A DNA stretch of 41,153 nt from Chitinophagaceae bacterium (GTDB lineage Bacteria > Bacteroidota > Bacteroidia > Chitinophagales > Chitinophagaceae). A program made the translations under genes and the position numbers. Shown in pieces: positions 23,439-31,424 of the stretch. Every line of letters starts with the position of its first letter. Within the stretch, counting starts at the first letter, position 1. The DNA is taken from assembly GCA_947451935.1 (NCBI GenBank), contig CANGBH010000018.1, positions 1-41,153 on the forward strand, in the 5' to 3' direction. Under the pieces are notes generated by a model that had not been told where the DNA came from, did not search any database, and saw only the letters and a list, made by a program, of their open reading frames with translations.

Positions 23439-23774
23439 ATGGCCATAAAAAAACAACACATACAAAAGCAAGATAATAAAGTTGAAGAGCCAGTGATTGC
23501 ATATTCGCTGAGGTCTTCATTTAGGTCTGTAGGCAATTCGAAGGGTGTTATCATAGCCAGTAAATTGATTGAGGCATCAGGAATTGTAGGCAACGATTTA
23601 GTGATTGAAGCCTCAGAAGGAGCAATAGTCATTAGGCAGTTAAATCCCATGGAAGTGAATACAAATCTTTCGAGCTGGGACAAGCAATTTAGAGAGGCTA
23701 TCACCAAAGGTGTTCAAGCTGACACTGATTTTTTTGAGGGAATGAAAAATGAGTTTGATGAAAAGGAGTGGTAA
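23439..23774 (+). CDS. mazE: MazE-like antitoxin (AbrB-fold DNA-binding protein)
   Basis: A 111-residue protein. Residues about 22-65 match the swapped-hairpin AbrB/MazE domain: 'SLRSSFRSVGNSKGVIIASKLIEASGIVGNDLVIEASEGAIVIRQ', including the typical GNSKGV-I-P/A-like turn. The acidic C-terminal tail ('DFFEGMKNEFDEKEW') is the region that normally wraps the toxin. The N-terminal about 20 residues are a lysine/glutamine-rich extension. The stop codon lies inside the first codons of the toxin gene, an overlap typical of mazEF. Likely autoregulation through the palindromes at 23411-23430. Confidence 0.87.
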   Translation: MAIKKQHIQKQDNKVEEPVIAYSLRSSFRSVGNSKGVIIASKLIEASGIVGNDLVIEASEGAIVIRQLNPMEVNTNLSSWDKQFREAITKGVQADTDFFEGMKNEFDEKEW

Positions 23775-24093
23775 GCTTATTTCTCAATTTGATGTTTTCT
23801 TGATAGAGTTGGATCCTACTGTTGGAGTTGAAATCAGAAAGACGCGACCTTGTGTAGTTATATCGCCAAACGTGATGAATATTAATTTAGCTACCGTAAT
23901 CATAGCTCCGCTTACACATACCATTCGAAATTTCCCTTCAAGAGTACATTGTGACTTCAATGAACAGCAAGGTCAGATTGTCTTAGATCAAATCCGATCA
24001 GTTGATACCAAAAGATTAAAGAAGAAGTTGGGTAAAATTGAATCCAAAACTGGATATCAAGTTAAAGCAATTTTGCAGACGATGTTTTCTTGA
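23758..24093 (+). CDS. mazF: MazF/PemK family toxin (endoribonuclease)
   Basis: A 111-residue protein from the ATG at 23758 (an ATG at 23749 would add three residues). It has the PemK/MazF signature 'QFDVFLIELDPTVGVEIRKTRPCVVISPNVMN', the strand 'TVIIAPLTHTIRNFPSRVHCDFNEQQGQIVLDQIRSVDTKRL' with the conserved Thr/Ser-Arg region, and the closing 'KKKLGKIESKTGYQVKAILQTMF'. These enzymes cut mRNA at short sequence motifs when the antitoxin is degraded. It overlaps mazE by 17 nt and is followed by the longest C-free tract in the window. Confidence 0.9.
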   Translation: MKRSGKLISQFDVFLIELDPTVGVEIRKTRPCVVISPNVMNINLATVIIAPLTHTIRNFPSRVHCDFNEQQGQIVLDQIRSVDTKRLKKKLGKIESKTGYQVKAILQTMFS

Positions 24094-24203
24094 GGAGTTG
24101 AAGTGGTTTAAGAGGTTGAAGGGGTTTAAGAGGTTGAAGGGTTTAAGAAAGGTTTAGGAAAGTTTAGGGAGGTTTAAAGAGGTTGAGAGAAGTTTAGGAG
24201 AGG
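24090..24203 (+). repeat. C-free GGTTTAAGAGG array after mazF
   Basis: 114 consecutive bases without C, built from GAGGTTGAAGG, GGTTTAAG and AGTTTAGG words. It begins at the mazF stop and runs to the 3' end of the minus-strand four-helix gene. The G-free array at 24631-24707 on the other side of that gene carries complementary words (CTAAACCT, CTTAAAC). Confidence 0.85.
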
Positions 24204-24571
24204 CAAGATTTTCTTAGTTTGTTAATTAAGTATGAAATTGCTAAGATGTGTTTTTTGAGTTTAGATAGTGTTGGTTCATCAATATAATTTAGGTCAAGTG
24301 AGGTGTATAGTTGATTCATTAGTTCCATTAGGCTTGAATATGCAATTTGATAAAAGTGAGCTTGATCTTTCGAGGAATGTCGTCCGGCACCTTCGGCTAA
24401 ATTGGAGGAAGTGCTAATGGCAGCTCTTCTTATTTGATTCGTTAAGGAATAAAGTTCTTCTTTGGGGAATTGTGAAGTTATTTGGTAAATGGTTTTAACG
24501 AGCAACCTTGATTCTTTCCATGCAATCATTCTTTCAAACGAAAAAGAATACGTTTCAAATTGGTTATTCAT
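24194..24571 (-). CDS. four-helix-bundle protein (S23/IVS type)
   Basis: A 125-residue minus-strand protein of the family formerly called S23 ribosomal protein. 'FERMIAWKESRLLVKTIYQITSQFPKEELYSLTNQIRRAAISTSSNLAEGAGR' is the family signature, followed by 'FYQIAYSSLMELMNQLYTSLDL' and 'ISYLINKLRKS'. The members form small helical bundles; some are encoded in 23S rRNA intervening sequences, others, as here, stand alone in Bacteroidota accessory regions, often in surface-polysaccharide loci. The function is unknown. It is the only minus-strand gene in the polysaccharide locus and is flanked by oppositely oriented C-free and G-free arrays. Confidence 0.88.
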   Translation of the reverse strand: MNNQFETYSFSFERMIAWKESRLLVKTIYQITSQFPKEELYSLTNQIRRAAISTSSNLAEGAGRHSSKDQAHFYQIAYSSLMELMNQLYTSLDLNYIDEPTLSKLKKHILAISYLINKLRKSCLS

Positions 24572-24630
24572 AAACGCAAATAAATTTAAAGAAGTGATTT
24601 TTAGGGTAGAAAAAAACAGAAAAAAAGAAG

Positions 24631-24707
24631 AATTAAACCTTCTTAAACATTTCTAAACCTCCATAAACATTTCTCAACCTCCCTAAACCTTTCTAAACCT
24701 TCCCCAT
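24631..24707 (+). repeat. G-free CTAAACCT array ahead of Wzt
   Basis: 77 bases without G, with words CTAAACCT, CTCAACCT and AAACATTT, running right up to the ATG of the Wzt gene at 24706. It is the G-poor partner of the C-free arrays at 22547 and 24090. Confidence 0.85.
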
Positions 24708-26001
24708 GCCTCCCGTCATTAAAGTCTCAAACCTCTCCAAGCAATACCGTCTAGGCCAAGTAGGTACGGGAACGATTTCGCATGATGTGAATAGGTGGTG
24801 GCATAAGGTTAGGGGTAAGGAAGATCCGTATTTGAAGATTGGGGAGTCAAACGATCGAACGGTGAAAGGAGAATCTGATTATGTGTGGGCGTTGAAGGAT
24901 ATTAATTTTGAAGTGGAGCAAGGCGAGGTATTGGGAATCATTGGCCGCAATGGGGCGGGCAAGAGTACGTTGTTGAAAATATTGAGTAGAACCACTTCGC
25001 CTACTACCGGAAGTGTAAAGCTGAAAGGAAGGGTAGCGAGTTTGTTGGAGGTAGGAACGGGGTTTCATCCGGAGTTGAGTGGCAGGGATAATATTTATTT
25101 GAATGGTGCGATTTTGGGCATGACCCGCCAAGAGATCAACCGTAAGTTTGATGAGATTGTCGACTTTGCCGGAGTGGAACGATATATTGATACACCTGTG
25201 AAGCGATATTCATCGGGTATGTATGTGCGTCTCGCGTTTGGTGTTGCCGCGCATTTGGAATCGGAGATCTTGATTGTAGATGAGGTGTTGGCGGTTGGTG
25301 ATGCAGAATTTCAGAAGAAAGCGCTTGGTAAGATTAAGCAAGTTAGTATAGGAGAAGGAAGAACTGTTATTTTTGTAAGTCATCAAATGGAAATAATTAG
25401 GCAATTGACGAGCCGAACTATCAATATGAGAAACGGACTTATTTTCAATGATGGGCAAACGCCAAGTATTATTGTTGAATATTTAGGTGAACTAAAAGGT
25501 AAACACGAAGAGTATAAATTTAAAAGAAGTGCAGATGTGCCTTCTTTTGAAAAAATCGAAGTATTGACTTCACTAGAAGATGGTATTCATGAGTTTGGGA
25601 AATCTTTAAAAATAATTTTGTGCATTCATTCGCCTAAGCCATTATCCTCTTTAGAGTTATCATTTCGAATTTGTAGCAGGTTTGATGATAGTACAATTGT
25701 TTATAATTGGTATACCACATCAAATGAGTTGTCATCATTGAAAGGTCAAAATGGATTTGGTGTTGTTGATATTTTAATTCCTAGCTTTAAATTATATAAA
25801 GGGGAGTATTATTTCAGGTTCCATCTTACTGACCCATTACGAAGAGTGGTATATGAAGAGGTGAATTTTATTTTCCCAATCGAGGTCATTATGGGGGATG
25901 TTTACAATGAATGGGGATTTGGTAACGAACTCTGTCGATATATAGAGTATACAGATACAAAAATATCTTTCCCTAATAAGTTAAATGATTCAATTGGCTG
26001 A
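24706..26001 (+). CDS. wzt: ABC polysaccharide exporter ATPase with Wzt C-terminal domain
   Basis: Cytoplasmic ATPase that powers export through the Wzm permease. The 431-residue chain has an N-terminal nucleotide-binding domain: Walker A 'GRNGAGKST' near residues 80-88, the polysaccharide-type signature 'KRYSSGMYVRLAFGVA', Walker B 'ILIVDEVLAVGD' and the switch His in 'FVSHQM'. Residues about 265-425 form a Wzt_C-like immunoglobulin-fold domain ('FGKSLKIILCIHSPKPLSSLELSFRI', 'YYFRFHLTDP') that recognises the glycan's terminal cap in known systems. A glycan-specific gate is thus inferred. It is separated from Wzm by 2.15 kb of accessory genes and repeats. Confidence 0.93.
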   Translation: MPPVIKVSNLSKQYRLGQVGTGTISHDVNRWWHKVRGKEDPYLKIGESNDRTVKGESDYVWALKDINFEVEQGEVLGIIGRNGAGKSTLLKILSRTTSPTTGSVKLKGRVASLLEVGTGFHPELSGRDNIYLNGAILGMTRQEINRKFDEIVDFAGVERYIDTPVKRYSSGMYVRLAFGVAAHLESEILIVDEVLAVGDAEFQKKALGKIKQVSIGEGRTVIFVSHQMEIIRQLTSRTINMRNGLIFNDGQTPSIIVEYLGELKGKHEEYKFKRSADVPSFEKIEVLTSLEDGIHEFGKSLKIILCIHSPKPLSSLELSFRICSRFDDSTIVYNWYTTSNELSSLKGQNGFGVVDILIPSFKLYKGEYYFRFHLTDPLRRVVYEEVNFIFPIEVIMGDVYNEWGFGNELCRYIEYTDTKISFPNKLNDSIG

Positions 26002-26069
26002 CTTTCATTACTTTTTTGCTACATACATACTATAGTAATGAGTTCAAATAATTATATGATTAGTAGATT

Positions 26070-27116
26070 ATGAATAAATATTCTGATAAACTAGTATTCA
26101 CTATTTGCTCAATAAATTATCTAGCTCAAGCTCTTACCTTAGGTCATTCTTTGGAAAAAACAAATCCTGGTGTTGCTTTCAGAATTTATCTAGTTGATAG
26201 TTTATTTGGCAGAGAAAACATAAAGGAAAAAATACCATTTACTCTAATTGAAATCCAAGATGTGCCGATTTTCGATTTTGACGAAATGTGCTTGCGTTAT
26301 AATCAAATTGAGTTAAATACTTCAGTTAAGCCTTTCATTTTTGATTACATTCTAAAAAGTGAACCACTTATTAATCAGATTCTTTATTTAGATCCTGATA
26401 TTATGGTTTTTCATCCACTTGATGATTTATTTTTAAAACTTGGTAAATATAATATAATACTAACACCTCACATTCTAACTCCTAGTAATGCATGTCCACA
26501 TGTTCCGTCTGAGAGAAGTTTTTTAGGTACAGGTATCTTCAACTTGGGTTTTATTTGTTTAAGGCGCTCAAATACAGTGGAATGTTTTTTGGCATGGTGG
26601 AAGGATCGTATGGTCGATCAAGGGTACTGTAAGGAGGAGGAACAACTTTTCTTCGATCAGAAATGGATTAATTATGTCCCAGCATTTTTTGACGGTGTCC
26701 ATATAGAAAAGGGAAGAGGTTATAATATGGCAAGCTGGAATCTTCATGAACGTATTATTAGAGAAATTGATAGTAAATATGTTGTAAATGATATAGAGCC
26801 ATTAGTTTTTTATCATTTTAGTGGGTATAGTATATCAACCCCAGAAAAAATTTCGCGTCATACGACATTTACTTTCGAATTGAGACCCGACTTAAAGAAT
26901 ATAGTTTCTAATTATCATCATAATTTGCTTACTAACAACGAGTATTTTTTTAAAACATTTTCATACTATTTTGGGCAATACAAAAGAGATATCATGCGAA
27001 TAAATGCGCTTAAGGGCTCTAGCCCATTCATGAAAATATTACGGAGGGTTAAATATAAATTACAAACCTATAAAATAGCAAGACATAATTCATTTGTAAA
27101 TAATATTAACATCTAA
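26070..27116 (+). CDS. glycosyltransferase, GT-A/GT8-like
   Basis: A 348-residue nucleotide-sugar transferase-like protein. It starts 'LVFTICSINYLAQALTLGHSLEKTNPGVAFRIYLVD' and has 'LYLDPDIMVFHPLDDLF' with a DxD metal motif at Asp108-Asp110, 'FNLGFICLRRSNTVECFLAWWKDRM' and 'FFDQKWINYVPAFF'. The layout resembles GT8-related sugar transferases with a retaining fold; the sugar cannot be predicted. Soluble or peripherally membrane-bound. It is the first glycosyltransferase after Wzt, and only five bases separate it from the next gene, suggesting co-expression. Confidence 0.8.
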   Translation: MNKYSDKLVFTICSINYLAQALTLGHSLEKTNPGVAFRIYLVDSLFGRENIKEKIPFTLIEIQDVPIFDFDEMCLRYNQIELNTSVKPFIFDYILKSEPLINQILYLDPDIMVFHPLDDLFLKLGKYNIILTPHILTPSNACPHVPSERSFLGTGIFNLGFICLRRSNTVECFLAWWKDRMVDQGYCKEEEQLFFDQKWINYVPAFFDGVHIEKGRGYNMASWNLHERIIREIDSKYVVNDIEPLVFYHFSGYSISTPEKISRHTTFTFELRPDLKNIVSNYHHNLLTNNEYFFKTFSYYFGQYKRDIMRINALKGSSPFMKILRRVKYKLQTYKIARHNSFVNNINI

Positions 27117-27121
27117 ATTAC

Positions 27122-28051
27122 TTGTTTAAAACTCCCATATTATTTCTATTATTTAATCGTCCAGATCTTACTGAGCAGGTATTTAACAGGATTAAAGAAA
27201 TAAAACCTCTCCACCTTTTTATCGCTGCTGATGGACCTAGGACAGATAGGCCCGGAGATGAAGATCTTTGCAGAAAAACTAGAGAGGTTGTTAGTTTAAT
27301 TGATTGGGATTGTCAAGTAAATACTTTGTTTAGAGATGAGAATTTGGGTTGTGGCCGTGCTGTATCTGAGGCAATTAGTTGGTTTTTTGAATATGTTGAG
27401 GATGGTATTATTCTTGAAGACGACTGCCTTCCTTCAAACTCGTTTTTCACCTATTGTTCAGTATTGCTTGATAGATATAGATTTAATGATAAGATAATGC
27501 ATATTGGGGGAGATAATTTTCAATTAGAACAAATGGTTCAAAAGGGAGGTTACTATTATTCTAGTCTTACTCATGTATGGGGTTGGGCTACATGGAAGCG
27601 CGCATGGAATAAATATGACTATAGAATGAATGATTATAGTTATGCGGGTATGTCTTCTATTTTAGATAAGATGTTTCGAAACAGAGGTGTTTCAAATTAT
27701 TGGCTAGATATTTTGAATAATACAAGGAATGGATATATTAATACATGGGACTACCAATGGCAATTCACTTTATGGCATTATGGTGGTGTTTCTATTGTTC
27801 CTAAAAAAAATTTAGTTTCTAACATTGGTTTTACTGCAGATGCGACTCATACAACAGAAGTTAGTTCTCGAATTTCTAATATGAAACGCCACGAACTTTT
27901 TGACTTATCAGATCCCATAAATAAGAATGTTAATATTGGCGCGGATATTAAAGTGCTAAAATATGTTTATGGTGTGCAAACAAAAGAATATTATAATTTA
28001 TGTAGAGTTGTTGCAAGATATTTAAGGCTTAAGCAATTCTTATTTTATTAA
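27122..28051 (+). CDS. glycosyltransferase family 2-like protein
   Basis: A 309-residue protein beginning 'TPILFLLFNRPDLTEQVFNRIKEIKPLHLFIAADGPR', with 'GIILEDDCLPSNSFFTYC' holding the acidic EDD motif and 'THVWGWATWKRAWNKYD' downstream. This pattern matches Bacteroidota GT-A proteins (GNT-I/GT2-like) of polysaccharide loci. The start is TTG at 27122, immediately before the conserved first strand; no ATG is available nearby. Acceptor and donor are unknown. Confidence 0.8.
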   Translation: MFKTPILFLLFNRPDLTEQVFNRIKEIKPLHLFIAADGPRTDRPGDEDLCRKTREVVSLIDWDCQVNTLFRDENLGCGRAVSEAISWFFEYVEDGIILEDDCLPSNSFFTYCSVLLDRYRFNDKIMHIGGDNFQLEQMVQKGGYYYSSLTHVWGWATWKRAWNKYDYRMNDYSYAGMSSILDKMFRNRGVSNYWLDILNNTRNGYINTWDYQWQFTLWHYGGVSIVPKKNLVSNIGFTADATHTTEVSSRISNMKRHELFDLSDPINKNVNIGADIKVLKYVYGVQTKEYYNLCRVVARYLRLKQFLFY

Positions 28052-28103
28052 TTTTTTATAATTAACTTATTGTTAAAATGAAATACTATTACACCAATTC
28101 TTC

Positions 28104-29000
28104 ATGTTAAGATGGCCTAAGATATCAATAGTTACCCCTTCGATGAACCAAGGGATTTTCCTAGAGTCTACAATTCTAAGTGTATTGGGTCAAGGGTATC
28201 CAAATTTAGAATATTTTATCATTGATGGTGGAAGTACTGATAATTCTATAGATGTTATAAAGAAGTACCAAGATAAGCTGACTTTTTGGTGTTCAGAAAA
28301 AGATAATGGACAGTCTCAAGCAATAAATAAGGGATTTTCGATGGCTACAGGTGAAATTTTAGCTTGGATAAATAGTGACGATATTTTAATGCCACAATCT
28401 TTATTTTTAATGGCACATTTTTACTCTTCATCAGAAGGAAGAGATACTTTATTTTTTGGCAATTGTATTCATTTTGAAGAATGCCCTTCTGGAGTAATTT
28501 CTTACGGGAGCGATGTTGCTGCAAATGCTGAAAAATATGATTTAAATATTTGCGATTATATTATACAGCCATCTTCTTTTTGGTCAAAGACTATCTGGGA
28601 ACAGGTAGGTCCACTTAATGAAAGCTTACATTATGCATTCGACTGGGAGTGGTTTTTAAAGGCAAAGGAAAAAAAAATAAATTTCAAACCATTGTCAACA
28701 GTTCTCTCTTTATATAGAATACACGATTCACATAAAACTGCTACTGGAGGTGTTAAAAGAATGAGTGAAATAGAGAAAATTTATAATCGATTTTCCAAAC
28801 CTGAAATTGCCATTCTATATAAATCTATCATTTCAGACTTAGATACAAATTTAAAAAGAAGGATAATGGAAAGGATAAAACGAAGGTTTGTAATAAAATT
28901 TTCCTCTCAAAAAGATCCTATTTCTTTTCTTAAAAAAATAAATAAAAAGTATAATAATTATTCTGACACCTTACTTGAAGGTATTTATAATATGAGGTAG
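28104..29000 (+). CDS. glycosyltransferase family 2
   Basis: A 298-residue GT2 enzyme. 'KISIVTPSMNQGIFLESTILSVLGQGYPNLEYFIIDGGSTDNS' is the nucleotide-binding N-terminus, and 'ATGEILAWINSDDILMP' contains the SDD metal motif. 'AFDWEWFLKAKEKKINFKPL' holds the acceptor-side acidic residues. It likely uses a nucleotide-sugar donor to extend the lipid-linked repeat unit. The next gene is a close paralogue, suggesting a tandem duplication. Confidence 0.88.
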   Translation: MLRWPKISIVTPSMNQGIFLESTILSVLGQGYPNLEYFIIDGGSTDNSIDVIKKYQDKLTFWCSEKDNGQSQAINKGFSMATGEILAWINSDDILMPQSLFLMAHFYSSSEGRDTLFFGNCIHFEECPSGVISYGSDVAANAEKYDLNICDYIIQPSSFWSKTIWEQVGPLNESLHYAFDWEWFLKAKEKKINFKPLSTVLSLYRIHDSHKTATGGVKRMSEIEKIYNRFSKPEIAILYKSIISDLDTNLKRRIMERIKRRFVIKFSSQKDPISFLKKINKKYNNYSDTLLEGIYNMR

Positions 29001-29053
29001 TATTCTTCTATTTTTAAATTCCACTTTGTGTCAAAAATATACTGTATTTAATA

Positions 29054-30031
29054 ATGTATCCCAAAATATCAATTGTCACTCCCTCTTTTAATCAAGGTCA
29101 ATACATTGAGCAAACTATATGCTCAGTATTAAACCAAGGGTATCCCAATTTAGAATATATTATTATTGATGGCGGTAGTACAGATAATACTGTTGAAATT
29201 ATTAAGAAATATGAATCAAAGTTAGCATACTGGGTTTCAGAACCTGATCTTGGACAAAGTGATGCAATCAACAAAGGTCTAAAGTATTGTACTGGGGAAA
29301 TATTCAATTGGATAAATAGTGATGATTGGTATGAGCCAAATATTTTTTTTGAAATAGCAAATGTTTTTAGAAGCGATTATAAAGTTACCTCAGTTTCAGG
29401 TTATGAAAACCATGTTTATTCGCATGGTTTTGTTCAAGTGCATCAAGGTACTCAACTTAAGCCAACATTAGAGCAGACTATTGAAATGTGTGAAATGACA
29501 CAACCATCTACATTTCATAGGTTAGATGTTGTAAAGTCTGTTGATGCCTTATCCAATCAACTTCATTATATTATGGATGGGGAATTATGGGTAAAGATTT
29601 TGTTGAAATATGGAACTAGAGGATTTAGGAAAATACATAATCCAGTAGTCAATTTTAGAATTCATGAGTCTTCAAAAACATTCAGCAATAATGTTATAAA
29701 TAATTTTGCAATAGAACGTGCTTCAATATTGTCAAGTTTTCAAAAATGTGTTAACCTGCCTGAATCTCTTATCAATCATTATATTTCTTCAAAATTTTCT
29801 AATTCCAAGACTTTTAGACTAAATACAGAATGGGTCTTTGATCCAATTATTATTTCTAAAAGAAAATTGCGAATATATTTTATTAAAAATTATTTGACTC
29901 GGCAATTTATTATTGGAAATAGAATAGAAATTAAATTTGGTCTGAATTTACTCATCAATGATATGGTATTTGACATATTTTTTTTCAAAAATGTATTAAA
30001 ATATTTAAAGTTGTCTTTTAAAAATGGTTAA
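29054..30031 (+). CDS. glycosyltransferase family 2 (paralogue of the preceding gene)
   Basis: A 325-residue GT2 protein. Its N-terminus 'KISIVTPSFNQGQYIEQTICSVLNQGYPNLEYIIIDGGSTDNT' and 'CTGEIFNWINSDDWYEP' closely track the 28104 gene. The C-terminal half diverges, ending in a hydrophobic/basic tail ('FFFKNVLKYLKLSFKNG') that may lie at the membrane. It overlaps the following gene by eight nt. Confidence 0.88.
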   Translation: MYPKISIVTPSFNQGQYIEQTICSVLNQGYPNLEYIIIDGGSTDNTVEIIKKYESKLAYWVSEPDLGQSDAINKGLKYCTGEIFNWINSDDWYEPNIFFEIANVFRSDYKVTSVSGYENHVYSHGFVQVHQGTQLKPTLEQTIEMCEMTQPSTFHRLDVVKSVDALSNQLHYIMDGELWVKILLKYGTRGFRKIHNPVVNFRIHESSKTFSNNVINNFAIERASILSSFQKCVNLPESLINHYISSKFSNSKTFRLNTEWVFDPIIISKRKLRIYFIKNYLTRQFIIGNRIEIKFGLNLLINDMVFDIFFFKNVLKYLKLSFKNG

Positions 30032-30983
30032 AAAAGAACCTCTAGTTTCTGTCATTATACCTTGTTATAATGTAAGTGCATATGTTAGCAGGGCCATACA
30101 ATCAATAATAAATCAAACATATACTAATATTGAAGTTTGGATCATTGATGATGCTTCTACTGATGATACATTAGATAAAATAAAGCTTTTTAAGGATGCT
30201 AGAATTAATTTAGTTCTGTTTAAGCAAAATACACAGAAAATTGGAGCTGTGAATGATGTATTAAAAAAAGTAAAAGGTGACTTTATATGTTTTCAAGATT
30301 CGGATGATTGGTCTGCACCGAAAAGAATAGAAAAACAACTTCAGCAATTTCTTAACATACAAGAATTGGGAATATGTTTTACTGGCTATAATAGGTCTGG
30401 AGACAAAAGTGATTCGCCATTACCAATATCTTTATCTAATGAAGATTTAAGAGATGAGTTCATTTACTTCGGTAATAAAAGAAACAATCACTTCCACGCT
30501 ACCTGTTGCCCAAGTATGATGATTAGTAAAGCGGTGTTAATTGATTTTTCTGGTTATGATACCTATTTTATAGGTAGAGTTGGCGAAGATATTCATTGGA
30601 TATACAAAATTTTAAAAAAATATCAAGGTATCACAGTAAATGAGCATTTGTATAATTACACCGTAAGAAAAGATTCTCTGACGGGTAATCAATTTATGGG
30701 AAATAATCCTAGGGCTGCGTATGCATGGGAGCTGCTCGCCAAAATTATTCAAAAAGATATTTATGAAGGAATTGATTTGTTAAGCGAATCTAATTCGGAA
30801 CTATTGAGCAGTATCGAATTAGAATCATGTGAAGAAGCATTGATAAAGACTATTCTTCAAAAAAATAAAATCATTGTGATGTATAAGTCAAGTTTATCGA
30901 TGTTAATAGGTAAATCTATTTTGGCTCCATTTCATTTCATTATTTATATTATTAAAAATAAAATATTTGTAAAAAAATATTAA
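30024..30983 (+). CDS. glycosyltransferase family 2
   Basis: A 319-residue GT2 protein with 'LVSVIIPCYNVSAYVSRAIQSIINQTYTNIEVWIIDDASTDDT', the metal motif in 'DFICFQDSDDWSAPKR', and 'FIGRVGEDIHWIYKIL' for the acceptor-side acidic pair. The end 'ILAPFHFIIYIIKNKIFVKKY' is a hydrophobic/basic tail, possibly membrane-associated. The start overlaps the previous gene by eight nt, so translation is probably coupled. Confidence 0.88.
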   Translation: MVKKEPLVSVIIPCYNVSAYVSRAIQSIINQTYTNIEVWIIDDASTDDTLDKIKLFKDARINLVLFKQNTQKIGAVNDVLKKVKGDFICFQDSDDWSAPKRIEKQLQQFLNIQELGICFTGYNRSGDKSDSPLPISLSNEDLRDEFIYFGNKRNNHFHATCCPSMMISKAVLIDFSGYDTYFIGRVGEDIHWIYKILKKYQGITVNEHLYNYTVRKDSLTGNQFMGNNPRAAYAWELLAKIIQKDIYEGIDLLSESNSELLSSIELESCEEALIKTILQKNKIIVMYKSSLSMLIGKSILAPFHFIIYIIKNKIFVKKY

Positions 30984-31010
30984 TCAAAATATTCTCCAGC
31001 TTGATTACTT

Positions 31011-31424
31011 GTGATTATTAAATATAAAATTTTGTTTACTCATTTTTTAAGAGCATTACAAGATCTACATACAAATGATATCAAATGGATGGAAGACTTT
31101 TTTACAGGTAATAGCCTTATTGATGAAAATTGGTTTCCTCAGTTGGACCTCTACAAGAAGAGGATATTGTCAGAAAATAAAATTTATCCAGCTGATATGC
31201 TTTTCACAGCAGTTGAGAGTTTGTTTTCTTCCCAACTTAAAAAAAATATGTACAGTTTTTTTTTCAATAAGTATTATGTTCAAAAAAAGTTCAATCTTGC
31301 TTTGTTGGCCTCCTTTTTGAAAGACAAAAACAAACCTTGGATTTTTCTTGGTAAAAAGCTCAGTTTTTATTTTGCTATCAAATGTTTCTTGCGCTATCAT
31401 AAAAACGATATTGTAAACCATTGA
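31011..31424 (+). CDS. hypothetical protein, 137 aa
   Basis: A GTG-initiated frame of 137 residues, rich in Lys, Phe, Leu and aromatic residues, helical throughout ('KILFTHFLRALQDLHTNDIKWMEDFF', 'LALLASFLKDKNKPWIFLGKKLSFYFAIKCFL'). No known motif is recognised and there is no signal peptide. It lies 27 nt after a GT2 gene and overlaps the following glycosyltransferase by four nt (TTGA), so it is likely translated as part of the operon. It may be an accessory protein or the remnant of a larger enzyme. Confidence 0.55.
   Translation: MIIKYKILFTHFLRALQDLHTNDIKWMEDFFTGNSLIDENWFPQLDLYKKRILSENKIYPADMLFTAVESLFSSQLKKNMYSFFFNKYYVQKKFNLALLASFLKDKNKPWIFLGKKLSFYFAIKCFLRYHKNDIVNH

Noticed and set aside
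24194-24571. Ribosomal protein S23 gene inside a 23S rRNA intervening sequence
   Set aside because: No rRNA sequence flanks it; it is a free-standing four-helix-bundle gene.
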